From positions 518,774 through 582,773 of the forward strand of contig NZ_JAAVUV010000004.1 of the NCBI RefSeq assembly GCF_018449635.1: a stretch of DNA of 64,000 nt, given 5' to 3'. The DNA is from Caballeronia sp. dw_276. GTDB taxonomy: Bacteria > Pseudomonadota > Gammaproteobacteria > Burkholderiales > Burkholderiaceae. The position numbers were made by a program, and so were the translations under genes. Of the stretch, positions 19,320 through 27,890 are shown in pieces (positions within the stretch are counted from its first letter, which is position 1; every line of letters begins with the position of its first letter). The notes under the pieces are model-generated. The model saw only the letters and a list, made by a program, of their open reading frames with translations. It was not told the origin of the DNA and did not search any database.

Positions 19320-20537
19320 ATGACTTCAGCGCAGGGAACGGCCTCGACATCTCGTCTCGATACCGCCTTGGCCGCGTTGCCGGCACTGGCGGAGAAGATT
19401 GGCGAAGACAGCGCTGCGCGCGAGTCACGGCGCGAGCTGCCATTCGACGGCTTCGCGCTGTTTCGCAAATCGGAGCTGGGCTTGCTGCGAATTCCTTCCG
19501 AATGGGGTGGCCTTGGCGGGTCGCTGGAAGACTTGTTCCAAGTGATCGCCACGATCGCTGCAAAAGAGTCCAACGTCGCGCACGCATTGCGAATCCACTT
19601 CGACCTGACCGAGTCGCTGTTGCTGGCTCCAAGATCGGAGTTCAACGACAAACAAATTGGACGCGTACTGGAAGGCGCAATTTTTGGCGGCGCTTCGACC
19701 GAGCGCGGCACTTCGCGCCCGGGAGAGATCGGCACCGTGTTGAAGCGCGACGGCGATCACTTTCGTGTAAGCGGGAAGAAATACTATTCGACAGGAACCG
19801 CATTCTCCGACTTCGCCCGCATCAATGTGCAAAACGAAGAGAACGAACCGGTGAGCATTGTCATTCCGGTCAATCGTGAAGGCGTGCAGGTACTGGACGA
19901 CTGGGACGGCATGGGCCAAAGAATGACCGCGAGCGGCAGCCTTGTTCTCGACGATGTCCAAGTGTTCGCGCACGAAGTCATGAAGCGCGGCTACACCACG
20001 CTCGCCGGCAGACACGGCGGGGCACTGCGGCAACTGCATCTGGTTGCGGTGGCGGCGGGCATCGTGCGCAACGTGGTAGCGGATGCGGAAAACTACGTGC
20101 TCAAGCACGGACGGCCGGTGCTGCACAGCCCGGCTGAATCGGCACGTACCGACCATTTCATTCAGCAGGTCGTGGGCGACCTCGGGGCGCACAGTCACGC
20201 TATCGATGCTCTCGTGCAACAGAACGCCCGCGTGCTCGATCGTTCCGCGAATGCGATCCGCAATAACAGCGATAACGCCGAGGAGCTCGTGCTGCAAGGT
20301 GCGCTTGCGACGGCAAAGACGCAGATCGTGGTGAGCAAGCTCGCGTTGCATGCGGGGGAACGGCTGTTCGAGGCGGGCGGTGCATCGGCGACATCGCGCG
20401 TGCACAACTTCGATCGTCACTGGCGCAACCTGCGCACGATCTTCAGCCACAACCCGCTGCTGCACAAAGCGCGCGTAATTGGCGACTATCAGTTGAACGG
20501 CGACACGACCCACCTGACGGAAGGGCGCGTGTTCTAA
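19320..20537 (+). CDS. Acyl-CoA dehydrogenase-like flavin monooxygenase (SfnB/DszC type)
   Basis: This 405-residue protein has the acyl-CoA dehydrogenase fold. Like DszC and SfnB, it is likely a reduced-flavin-dependent monooxygenase or desulfurization enzyme rather than a fatty-acid enzyme. Visible are the N-terminal LLRIPSEWGGLGG, the middle ASTERGTSRPG and VSGKKYYSTGT segments, a DDWDGMGQRMTASGS stretch and a long helical C-terminus. AAGGA precedes ATG 19320. It is followed after 22 bases by a TauD-type dioxygenase gene, which points to release of sulfur from organic sulfur compounds. The specific substrate cannot be read from sequence, and no flavin reductase gene is nearby. Confidence 0.85.
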   Translation: MTSAQGTASTSRLDTALAALPALAEKIGEDSAARESRRELPFDGFALFRKSELGLLRIPSEWGGLGGSLEDLFQVIATIAAKESNVAHALRIHFDLTESLLLAPRSEFNDKQIGRVLEGAIFGGASTERGTSRPGEIGTVLKRDGDHFRVSGKKYYSTGTAFSDFARINVQNEENEPVSIVIPVNREGVQVLDDWDGMGQRMTASGSLVLDDVQVFAHEVMKRGYTTLAGRHGGALRQLHLVAVAAGIVRNVVADAENYVLKHGRPVLHSPAESARTDHFIQQVVGDLGAHSHAIDALVQQNARVLDRSANAIRNNSDNAEELVLQGALATAKTQIVVSKLALHAGERLFEAGGASATSRVHNFDRHWRNLRTIFSHNPLLHKARVIGDYQLNGDTTHLTEGRVF

Positions 20538-20559
20538 ACGGTTTCAAAGGAGATGCACG

Positions 20560-21507
20560 ATGAGCGCAGCGCTGAACCCCAGGACCGATGAGATTGCCGT
20601 AACACCGTTGTCCGCGCACATTGGAGCGGAAATCCATGGTGTCGATCTTGCGAAGCCGCTTGCCGCTGAGCAGGTTGCTGCGATTCGCGCGGCGTTGCTC
20701 AAGTGGCGAGTCGTGTTCTTCCGAGAGCAATTCTTGACGCACGAACAGCATGTGGCATTTTCATCGCAATTTGGAGAGTTGACGCTTGGGCATCCGGTGT
20801 TCGGCCACGTAGATGGGCATCCGGAAATCTATTCCATCTCGAAGTTTCGAAAGGCGACGCGCTTTGAAGGACAGTCGCTTCTGCGCCCATGGACAGGCTG
20901 GCATACCGACGTCACGGCGGCCGTCAATCCGCCGTTTGCATCGATCCTTCGGGGCGTGACTATTCCCCCTTACGGCGGCGATACGCAGTGGACCAACCTC
21001 GTTGTTGCCTACGGAAAGTTGTCGGCGCCGCTGCGGGGTTTTATCGATGGCTTGCGGGGTATTCACAAGTTCACCGCACCGTCCGGTGCAAGCGGAACGA
21101 GTGAGTTCGAACAGGCGGTGAAGGAACGTTCGCTGGTGAGTGAACATCCGCTCGTGCGTGTGCATCCGGAAACGGGTGAGCGCGCGCTTTACGTGAGTCC
21201 GAGTTTTCTGAAGAGCATTGTTGGGGTGACGCCGCGCGAAAGCCAGGCGCTGCTTGAATTGCTCTGGGAACACGTAACACGTCCGGAGTTCACGGTGCGC
21301 TTCAAATGGCAAAAGGGCAGTGTCGCGTTCTGGGACAACAGGTCGACCGCGCACCTGGCGCCTTCGGATATCTTCGATCTGGATTTCGACAGGCAGTTGT
21401 ATAGAACGACGCTTGTTGGCGACATTCCCGTCGGGCCGGACGGTGGTGCTTCCATAGCAATTGAAGGATCGCCAGTCGCTGCCGCTGCGGCGGTGGAACT
21501 GAACTGA
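20560..21507 (+). CDS. TauD/TfdA family alpha-ketoglutarate-dependent dioxygenase
   Basis: This Fe(II)/2-oxoglutarate dioxygenase of 315 residues is related to taurine dioxygenase TauD, which oxygenates a sulfonate or similar substrate so that sulfite is released. The iron ligands are visible as H115-x-D117 (GWHTDVTA) and the distal H265 (DNRSTAHLAP). The N-terminal HIGAEIHGVDLAKPL is the usual family opening. AAGGAG precedes ATG 20560. It forms a two-gene unit with the upstream flavoprotein and ends facing the sulfonate-type ABC operon across a shared hairpin. Confidence 0.92.
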   Translation: MSAALNPRTDEIAVTPLSAHIGAEIHGVDLAKPLAAEQVAAIRAALLKWRVVFFREQFLTHEQHVAFSSQFGELTLGHPVFGHVDGHPEIYSISKFRKATRFEGQSLLRPWTGWHTDVTAAVNPPFASILRGVTIPPYGGDTQWTNLVVAYGKLSAPLRGFIDGLRGIHKFTAPSGASGTSEFEQAVKERSLVSEHPLVRVHPETGERALYVSPSFLKSIVGVTPRESQALLELLWEHVTRPEFTVRFKWQKGSVAFWDNRSTAHLAPSDIFDLDFDRQLYRTTLVGDIPVGPDGGASIAIEGSPVAAAAAVELN

Positions 21508-21514
21508 GCGATAG

Positions 21515-21546
21515 CGTGGTCGGGATTCTTTAATTTCCCGACCACG
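21515..21546. terminator. Bidirectional terminator between convergent genes
   Basis: A perfect 11-bp inverted repeat (CGTGGTCGGGA / TCCCGACCACG) with a 10-base AT-rich loop lies between the stop codons of the + strand dioxygenase gene and the - strand ABC ATPase gene. There is no long T-run, but the position and stem strength suit termination for both strands. Confidence 0.65.
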
Positions 21547-21555
21547 TCAACAGCG

Positions 21556-22338
21556 TCAAACCGCGTCCACCGGCGTATTGAAGTCCGCAAGAATATCTTC
21601 GCGCAATCGCACGAACGCCGGATCGCTACGCCGGCGCGGCCGCTCAAGCCCAACGTGCACCACCTTGCTTATCCTCCCTGGCCGAGCCTGCATCACCACA
21701 ACGCGATCCGCGAGGAACACGGCTTCGTCCACATCGTGTGTCACGAGGATCATGGTGATACGTTCGCTTTCCCAGATACGCTGCAGCTCGTTTTGCATGC
21801 GGCTGCGGGTAAGGGCATCGAGCGCGCCGAAGGGTTCATCGAGCAGCAGCAGCTTGGGCCGGTTCACGAGCCCGCGGGCAATCGATACCCGTTGCGCCAT
21901 GCCGCCTGACAACTGATGCGGATGATGTCCTTCATAACCCTTCAACCCGACCAGCTCGATATGCTCCGCGACGGCGCGGCGCTTCTCGTCTTTGCTACGC
22001 CCGGAGTTCCTGAGCGCCACGGCGATGTTCTGTTCGACGTTGAGCCACGGAAACAGCCGATGATCCTGAAACACTAGCCCACGCGCGAGATCCGTGGTGT
22101 GGATGCGTTCTCCGCCGAACTCGATATCCCCATCGAATTGATCGTCGAGACCGGCGATCAGGCGCAACAACGTGGATTTGCCGCAGCCGCTGGCGCCCAC
22201 GATCGCGACGAACTCGCCGCTGCTCACGTTGAGATCGATGCCGTCGAGTACGGGCGGTACGTTGGTGTCGCCCGCGAAGCGCTTGGCTACGCGATTCAGG
22301 TTCAGCTCGTTCGCCCGGGTTTCGGTAAAAGTCGACAT
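21556..22338 (-). CDS. Sulfonate/nitrate/taurine-type ABC transporter ATPase (SsuB/TauB family)
   Basis: This 260-residue cytoplasmic ATPase powers uptake of alkanesulfonates or related sulfur compounds. Walker A is GASGCGKS at 48-55, the ABC signature LSGG at 145-148, and Walker B LLLLDE at 165-170, followed by PFGALDALTR and the switch histidine region VTHDVDEAV. It is the last gene of a five-gene - strand operon (dioxygenase, binding protein, two permeases, ATPase), starting 39 bases after the second permease gene. Confidence 0.92.
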   Translation of the reverse strand: MSTFTETRANELNLNRVAKRFAGDTNVPPVLDGIDLNVSSGEFVAIVGASGCGKSTLLRLIAGLDDQFDGDIEFGGERIHTTDLARGLVFQDHRLFPWLNVEQNIAVALRNSGRSKDEKRRAVAEHIELVGLKGYEGHHPHQLSGGMAQRVSIARGLVNRPKLLLLDEPFGALDALTRSRMQNELQRIWESERITMILVTHDVDEAVFLADRVVVMQARPGRISKVVHVGLERPRRRSDPAFVRLREDILADFNTPVDAV

Positions 22339-22377
22339 GATTATATGGAATCCGTAATAAATATATAGCGGCTGTAG

Positions 22378-23193
22378 TCAGGCCGTCGGATCGCGGAACC
22401 AACGCCGTTGCACGGCACGCGCCAACGAGTTCAACGCCCACCCGGTAATGCCGATCACAATGACGCCGAAAACCACCAGGTCCATGCGAAACTGTTCGCT
22501 GCCATCTACCAGCGTATTGCCGATACCGCTGCCGGCAACCAGCAGATACTCGGCGCCGAGCGTCGCCAGCCACGAATAGATCAATGCAAGATAGACGCCC
22601 GTGAAGATGGACGGCAACGCGGCCGGAATGACAATGCGCGTAACCGTTTGCCATTTGCTGTAGCGAAAGACACGGCCCACGTCGAGCAATTCCGGCGATA
22701 CCGCGCGAATGCCATCGGCTGTGTGCGCAACCACCGGCACGAGCGCGGCAAGCGAAAGGAATACCACCTTGGCGAGATCGCCGAGACCAAACCAGACGGA
22801 AATCAGCGGTATCCACGCAAAGAGCGAGACCTGCTTGAACGTATTGAAGCTCGGGCCCACCAGGCGATTGGCAAACGGCGACACGCCGAGTAACGCGCCG
22901 AGCGCAAGCCCAAGGCTTGCACCGAGCGTAAAGCCCGTCAACTCGCGCGCAAGCGACGCGGAGAGCGCGCGCCACAACGCGCCGGTCCTGACCTGGTCGA
23001 CAGCGGTATGCAAGACCTGCGCCGGCGAAGTCATCATGCCGTGCCCTGTCACCACGTTGCGCGACAGATACCACCAGATAGCGAAGGCTGCGACTGGAAT
23101 GACCCAGCCGCGCCAGCGGCCGCTTTTGCCCGAGGCATTGGCGCCGGTGATTGCGCCTGAGCCGGATTCGAGTTCAAGAGACGATGTGGACAT
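22378..23193 (-). CDS. Sulfonate-type ABC transporter permease (SsuC/TauC family), second permease
   Basis: This 271-residue inner-membrane permease has about six hydrophobic segments and the cytoplasmic coupling loop (VSPELLDVGRVFRYSKWQTV then IVIPAALPSIFTG) characteristic of SsuC/TauC proteins. Its Shine-Dalgarno AAGGAG lies 8 bases before the ATG and inside the end of the preceding permease gene, 12 bases away, so the two are coupled. Classical SsuABC and TauABC transporters use a single permease gene; here two different permeases occur in tandem, suggesting a heterodimer. Confidence 0.9.
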   Translation of the reverse strand: MSTSSLELESGSGAITGANASGKSGRWRGWVIPVAAFAIWWYLSRNVVTGHGMMTSPAQVLHTAVDQVRTGALWRALSASLARELTGFTLGASLGLALGALLGVSPFANRLVGPSFNTFKQVSLFAWIPLISVWFGLGDLAKVVFLSLAALVPVVAHTADGIRAVSPELLDVGRVFRYSKWQTVTRIVIPAALPSIFTGVYLALIYSWLATLGAEYLLVAGSGIGNTLVDGSEQFRMDLVVFGVIVIGITGWALNSLARAVQRRWFRDPTA

Positions 23194-23205
23194 GTGCCAG
23201 CTCCT

Positions 23206-24042
23206 TCATGCCAGCCGTGGCGGCGATAACTTGTTTTCGAGCAGCGTAAGCAACCTGTCCGCCGCATAACCAATCGCGCCGACGATCAGCACGGAGGCAA
23301 GCACGAGATCGAGTTGAAACAACTGGCGTCCGTACACGATCAGATAACCTAGTCCTTCCGATGAAGCCACGAGTTCCACGACCACCAGCGTGAGCCATGC
23401 CTTCGTGAATGCAAGACGGATCCCGGTGCCGATCACGGGCACGGCCGATGGCAGGATGACGCGCGATATCGTCTGGAAAGGGGTGTACTTGAAGACACGG
23501 GCAACGTCGAGATAAGCGGGCGGCGTCTTGCGAAATCCCTGCATTGTGCTGAGCGTGACGGGGACAAGCGCCGCATGTCCGATCAGCAAGTACTTCAACG
23601 GCTCGCCAATCCCGACCACGATCATCAGGAACGGCAGCCAGCCGAGAACCGGCACCTGCACTACCGCGTTGAAGCTCGGAAGAATATAGGCTTCCGCCGT
23701 GCGCGAAAGCCCGAGCAAACCGCCCAGCAACAAGCCGAGCACAACGCCACCCGAAAACCCGATCGCGACCCGCGAGAGGCTTGCGCTGACATGCATCCAC
23801 AGTTCGCCGCTTTTGGCGAGGCCGCTGAGGGTATCGAAGACGAGCAGGGGCGAAGGCAGGATCTGCGCCGAAATCCATCCGTAATGCGAGCCGAGAATCC
23901 ATAACAACGCGGCCGCGGCCGGCAGCAGCCACGGCAACGCCGTCCAGCCGATCGAACGTGCGGCGAGCGCGACACGACGGTTCGTATCGGCTGTTTCAGA
24001 TGGGCGGCCGGGGAATAAGGCGCGGGCGATGCTATTCGCCAT
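23206..24042 (-). CDS. Sulfonate-type ABC transporter permease (SsuC/TauC family), first permease
   Basis: This 278-residue permease is paralogous to the next gene. It shows the same topology and a matching coupling loop (TPPAYLDVARVFKYTPFQTI then RVILPSAVPVIGTG). GGAG stands 8 bases before ATG 24042. It follows the binding-protein gene by 40 bases. Together with its neighbour it forms the membrane channel for the SsuA-like binding protein. Confidence 0.9.
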   Translation of the reverse strand: MANSIARALFPGRPSETADTNRRVALAARSIGWTALPWLLPAAAALLWILGSHYGWISAQILPSPLLVFDTLSGLAKSGELWMHVSASLSRVAIGFSGGVVLGLLLGGLLGLSRTAEAYILPSFNAVVQVPVLGWLPFLMIVVGIGEPLKYLLIGHAALVPVTLSTMQGFRKTPPAYLDVARVFKYTPFQTISRVILPSAVPVIGTGIRLAFTKAWLTLVVVELVASSEGLGYLIVYGRQLFQLDLVLASVLIVGAIGYAADRLLTLLENKLSPPRLA

Positions 24043-24082
24043 GATCAGTTCTCCGTGGAATGCGTGCAGCAGCTAAATGCGC

Positions 24083-25150
24083 TTACAATTTGAGCGGCTT
24101 GCCCGAAGCGTCGAAACGTGGCCAGTAGTTTTCCAGCTTCAAGGACTTCAACGCCTGGTCGAGATACTTCGGTTCGAACCAGCCGTTCACGCTGACAGGC
24201 TGACGGATGAGGTTCAGGCGCAGCGCGTCATCGGCGACGGATTGATAGCGGGTGACAATAAACGGATCGATCAGCGGCGAACTGCGGTCTTTCAACGCCT
24301 GGTTCGCGTACTCTGATTCCCACGATTCGACCGGCACGCCGCTCTTCGCCCACAGCGTAAACAGTGCGCCCCGATTCGGTTCTTCGGACGACCATTGCGC
24401 CGCCTGGACCACCGACGTCACGACTTTTTGAACGACGTCGGGGTGATCGTGCTCGAAATCATCGAGCACGAGCAAATGCGCCTGGCGTGTGTATTGCAGG
24501 CCGCCATCGCGCGACGCGTAAATGATTTTTGCCAGACCCTGGCGCTGTAACTTGAAGAGCTTGAAATCGAGGAAGACGGCATCGACGCCTTTCGATGCCA
24601 GCGCTGCTTGCGATGCGGCGTCGTCGAGATTGATGACGCGCAGGTCCTTTTCGGACAGGCCGTTGGCCTTCAGGACGTTATCGGCGACAAGCTGAAGATT
24701 GGTGCCCCGGAATATAGCGACGCGCTTGCCCTTGAGGTCCTTCACGCTCTTGATGTCGGAGTCGGGCGGAACCGCAAGATAAACACCGGTACGTACATTC
24801 GATTCAACCAGCAACTTGGTCTTGAGTCCGTTCGCACGTCCGAGCACGGCGGGCAGATCGCCCTGATAGGCGAAGTCGATCTGATGATTCGCAAGCGCTT
24901 CGTTGACCGCAGGTCCCGCGCCCTTGAAAAAGAGCCACTGGACCTTGATGCCATCGGGCGCGAGTGCATCCTCCACACGATGCTGCAATTGGGCGGTGGC
25001 GGCGGGCGAGCCGCCGAAGACCGGCGGGTCGCCGTAACCCTGCGTGGCAACGCCGATACGCACGACGGCGGGCGCTGCGGCGAAGGCGCTGGTAAATGCG
25101 GCCAGGCCGAGCGTGACCAAAAGGGTGCGTAAAAAGAACCGTGTTGTCAT
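24083..25150 (-). CDS. Sulfonate-type ABC transporter periplasmic binding protein (SsuA family)
   Basis: This 355-residue periplasmic binding protein has a clear signal peptide (TTRFFLRTLLVTLGLAAFTS then AFAAAP). It resembles SsuA: an opening GVATQGYGDPPVFGG, a KGAGPAVNEALANHQIDFAY segment, and the conserved DLKGKRVAIFRGTNLQLVA. It should bind an aliphatic sulfonate or other organosulfur compound and present it to the two permeases. No clear Shine-Dalgarno is visible before its ATG; it lies 64 bases after the dioxygenase gene. Confidence 0.9.
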   Translation of the reverse strand: MTTRFFLRTLLVTLGLAAFTSAFAAAPAVVRIGVATQGYGDPPVFGGSPAATAQLQHRVEDALAPDGIKVQWLFFKGAGPAVNEALANHQIDFAYQGDLPAVLGRANGLKTKLLVESNVRTGVYLAVPPDSDIKSVKDLKGKRVAIFRGTNLQLVADNVLKANGLSEKDLRVINLDDAASQAALASKGVDAVFLDFKLFKLQRQGLAKIIYASRDGGLQYTRQAHLLVLDDFEHDHPDVVQKVVTSVVQAAQWSSEEPNRGALFTLWAKSGVPVESWESEYANQALKDRSSPLIDPFIVTRYQSVADDALRLNLIRQPVSVNGWFEPKYLDQALKSLKLENYWPRFDASGKPLKL

Positions 25151-25214
25151 TGATTGGAATTGAAGAGGAAAGGGTAGGCCGCGCTAATGGAGAGCCAGCG
25201 CGGCGGCAGCAGAC

Positions 25215-26132
25215 TTAATGAGCACCGCGCAGCGCACGGCTACGCTGTCCGTCAATGCCGACCGGAACGTCGCCATGCACCGTTGCACGGCGGACGATGC
25301 GGCGTTCGCTTTCATCGTAGTCCGCGACCGCATAGTGCTGCGTTGCGCGGTTATCCCAGATGGCGACATCGCCCTGATTCCAGCGCCAGCGCACGGTGTT
25401 TTCGAGGCGCGTGATGTGATCGTGGAAGAGTTCTTTCAGGCGGTCCGAATCGCGTTGCGACAGGCCCACGAAGCGCTGCACGAAATGACCGAGTACGAGG
25501 CTGCGTTCGCCGGTTTCCGGATGCACGCGAACCACCGGATGCTCGGTCTCATACACGGTCGACGTGAATTGCTCGCGGTACGCTAGCTCTGCGTCCGTGC
25601 TCGGCGCGCTGCGATTCGCGGCGTAGTCGTAGGTGTTCGTATGAATGGCGCGCAAGGAATCCGCAAGCGCGCGCAGCGGCTCCGGCAGGCGTTCATATGC
25701 CTGCACGGTGTTCGCCCAGACCGTGTCGCCGCCGGCGGGCGGAATCACTACGCCGCGCAGAATCGAGATCTTCGGATACGCTTCCACGAAAGTCACATCC
25801 GTGTGCCACGAGTTCGCGCGCGTGCCGTTCTTAGAGTCGAGTTCGAGCAGGCGGCTGGTATTGGCAAGCGACGGCACCGTCGGGTGCGCCACGGTCTCGC
25901 CAAAAAGGCTGGCGAACGCTTCCTGTTCGGCATCGTCCAGATGTGATTGGCCGCGAAAGAAGATCACCTTGTATTTGAGCAGCGCCGCATTGATCGCGGC
26001 GTGTGTGGAGCTGTCCAGGTCCGAGCCGAGACGCACGCCACGGATTTCGGCGCCGATCCGGCCGCCGACCGCATGAATGTCGAGCTCGAGAGAGGGCTCA
26101 GCTTGCACTGCAGACGTAGCAACGAGTGTCAT
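25215..26132 (-). CDS. TauD/TfdA family dioxygenase, second copy in the window
   Basis: This 305-residue Fe(II)/2-oxoglutarate dioxygenase has ligands H110-x-D112 (NSWHTDVTF) and H266 (DNRATQHYA). It also has the KVIFFRGQ segment and the HPVVRVHPETGERSL stretch typical of TauD and alkylsulfatase-type dioxygenases. AAGGAA stands 7 bases before ATG 26132. It heads the five-gene operon with the SsuA-type transporter, so it probably attacks the compound imported by that transporter. It differs clearly from the + strand homologue at 20560, so the two probably have different substrates. Confidence 0.92.
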   Translation of the reverse strand: MTLVATSAVQAEPSLELDIHAVGGRIGAEIRGVRLGSDLDSSTHAAINAALLKYKVIFFRGQSHLDDAEQEAFASLFGETVAHPTVPSLANTSRLLELDSKNGTRANSWHTDVTFVEAYPKISILRGVVIPPAGGDTVWANTVQAYERLPEPLRALADSLRAIHTNTYDYAANRSAPSTDAELAYREQFTSTVYETEHPVVRVHPETGERSLVLGHFVQRFVGLSQRDSDRLKELFHDHITRLENTVRWRWNQGDVAIWDNRATQHYAVADYDESERRIVRRATVHGDVPVGIDGQRSRALRGAH

Positions 26133-26285
26133 CGGATGTTCCTTTTATGGGTGGGGACACTTTTCTTACCAACGATGGCGAAAAGCTGTAGCGCCGATAA
26201 ATTGAAGCATCCGCCCGCGAGCGCGGCAACGAAGCGATTGGACTAAGCTTTACATGCCGGATGTGGGATTCGATAACACCAGCCG

Positions 26286-27650
26286 TCAAATTACCAAGGC
26301 CGCTTGCCGATTGGTTTCGTGGTGGTTGACTGGCCGGCCGAGTCCGAGATTCTCGCGCAAGGTATGACCTTCATAGTCGCTACGAAACAATCCACGTCGA
26401 CGCAACTCCGGCAGCACCAGTTCAATGAAGTCGGTCAACCCGCCGGGTAATGTCGGTGGCATGACGTTATAACCGTCGGCGCCGTAATTGACGAAACGCT
26501 CTTCGAGCTGGTCGGCAATATCTTCCGCAGTCCCGACAAGTTGCCAATGACCTCGCGCACCGGCGACGCGCAAATAAAGCTGCCTGATAGTCAGGTTCTC
26601 GCGCCTTGCAAGTTCTATGGTCAGCACCTGCCGGCTTTTGCTTGCGTTGGTTTCGGGCAGTTCGGGAATCGGGCCGTCGAGCGGATAACCGGAAAGATCG
26701 ATGCCACCCGTCAGGCCCGACACAAGCGCGAGTCCAACCACGGGATCGATCAGCGACTGCAGTTCTTCGAACTTTTCCTCGGCCTCGGATCGTGTGCGTC
26801 CGACTATAGGGAATACGCCGGGCATGATCTTGAGGTCGTCCGGATGACGTCCGTGCGCGGCAAGACGGCCTTTGACGTCGGCATAAAAGTCGATCGCGTC
26901 CTGCAGCGTTTGCTGCGCAGTGAAGATCACTTCCGCAGTGCGCGCGGCGAGTGCACGGCCGGACTCGGAGGAACCCGCCTGCACGAGTACGGGTTGTCCC
27001 TGCGGCGAGCGCGCCACGTTGAGCGGCCCTTTGACCTGGAAGAAACGGCCCTTGTGATCGAGCACGTGGCGCTTGTCCGGATCAAAAAAACGTCCCGAGG
27101 TTTTATTGCGCAAGAAGGCGTCGTCTTCCCAGCTGTCCCAGAGCGCGCGCACCACGGTTGCGAACTCGTCCGCACGTTCATAACGCTCGGCGTGATCGAA
27201 ATGTTTATCGCGGTTGAAGTTCTTCGCTTCGTGTTCGCTCGATGACGTCACCAGGTTCCAGCCCGCGCGTCCGCCGCTAATATGGTCGAGCGACGCGAAC
27301 TTCCTTGCAACGTGATACGGCTCGTTGAAGCTGGTCGATGCCGTCGCGACAAAACCGATTCGCGTGGTGATGGCCGCAAGCGCGGACAGCAGGGTGATCG
27401 GTTCGAACTGCGCTATATAACTGTGCGCGGTGCGGCTGAGGAAGTCGAGGTTGTCGCCGCGCGTGCCGACGCCATCGGCGAGAAAGATCAGGTCGAACTT
27501 CGCGGCTTCCGCGGCCTGTGCAAGCTGGACGTAATGCCGGAAGTTGATGCCTGCATCTGCCTGGCTGTCAGGATGGCGCCACGCGGCAATGTGATGTCCC
27601 GACGGATAAAGGAAGGCGCCGAGGCGTATGTGACCTGTTCGTTTTGGCAT
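26286..27650 (-). CDS. NtaA/SnaA/DszA family flavin-dependent monooxygenase
   Basis: This 454-residue enzyme is in the bacterial-luciferase-like (LLM) superfamily, in the NtaA/SnaA/DszA branch. These enzymes use reduced FMN supplied by a separate reductase to cleave nitrilotriacetate, sulfones or similar molecules. Seen are the opening RLGAFLYPSGHHIAAWRHPD, FDLIFLADGV, SHEP-like EPITLLSALAAITTRIGFV, the GRAGWNLVTSSSEHEAKNF signature and VLVQAGSSESGR. It lies 153 bases upstream of the sulfonate operon, on the same strand. No flavin reductase gene is in the window. Confidence 0.92.
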   Translation of the reverse strand: MPKRTGHIRLGAFLYPSGHHIAAWRHPDSQADAGINFRHYVQLAQAAEAAKFDLIFLADGVGTRGDNLDFLSRTAHSYIAQFEPITLLSALAAITTRIGFVATASTSFNEPYHVARKFASLDHISGGRAGWNLVTSSSEHEAKNFNRDKHFDHAERYERADEFATVVRALWDSWEDDAFLRNKTSGRFFDPDKRHVLDHKGRFFQVKGPLNVARSPQGQPVLVQAGSSESGRALAARTAEVIFTAQQTLQDAIDFYADVKGRLAAHGRHPDDLKIMPGVFPIVGRTRSEAEEKFEELQSLIDPVVGLALVSGLTGGIDLSGYPLDGPIPELPETNASKSRQVLTIELARRENLTIRQLYLRVAGARGHWQLVGTAEDIADQLEERFVNYGADGYNVMPPTLPGGLTDFIELVLPELRRRGLFRSDYEGHTLRENLGLGRPVNHHETNRQAALVI

Positions 27651-27890
27651 GGGGCGTGGCGTTGGAGCGGAGGCGGTTCTCTTGCCACGCGACTACAACG
27701 TTTGGCCGGTGGCACGGAGCATCGGAAGCTGCAGCGTCGATTTTCCTGCAGTGACATTAACCGCTCTGCTGCATGCGAGTCCGATCATAAGGAGCGTGGT
27801 AACGCAGTGGAACCGAGCATTGCTTCGATCGTTTCCACGCACGGTGATTTACGCTTCCCCTTCCCCAACACCCGCCATGTTCGCTACAAG

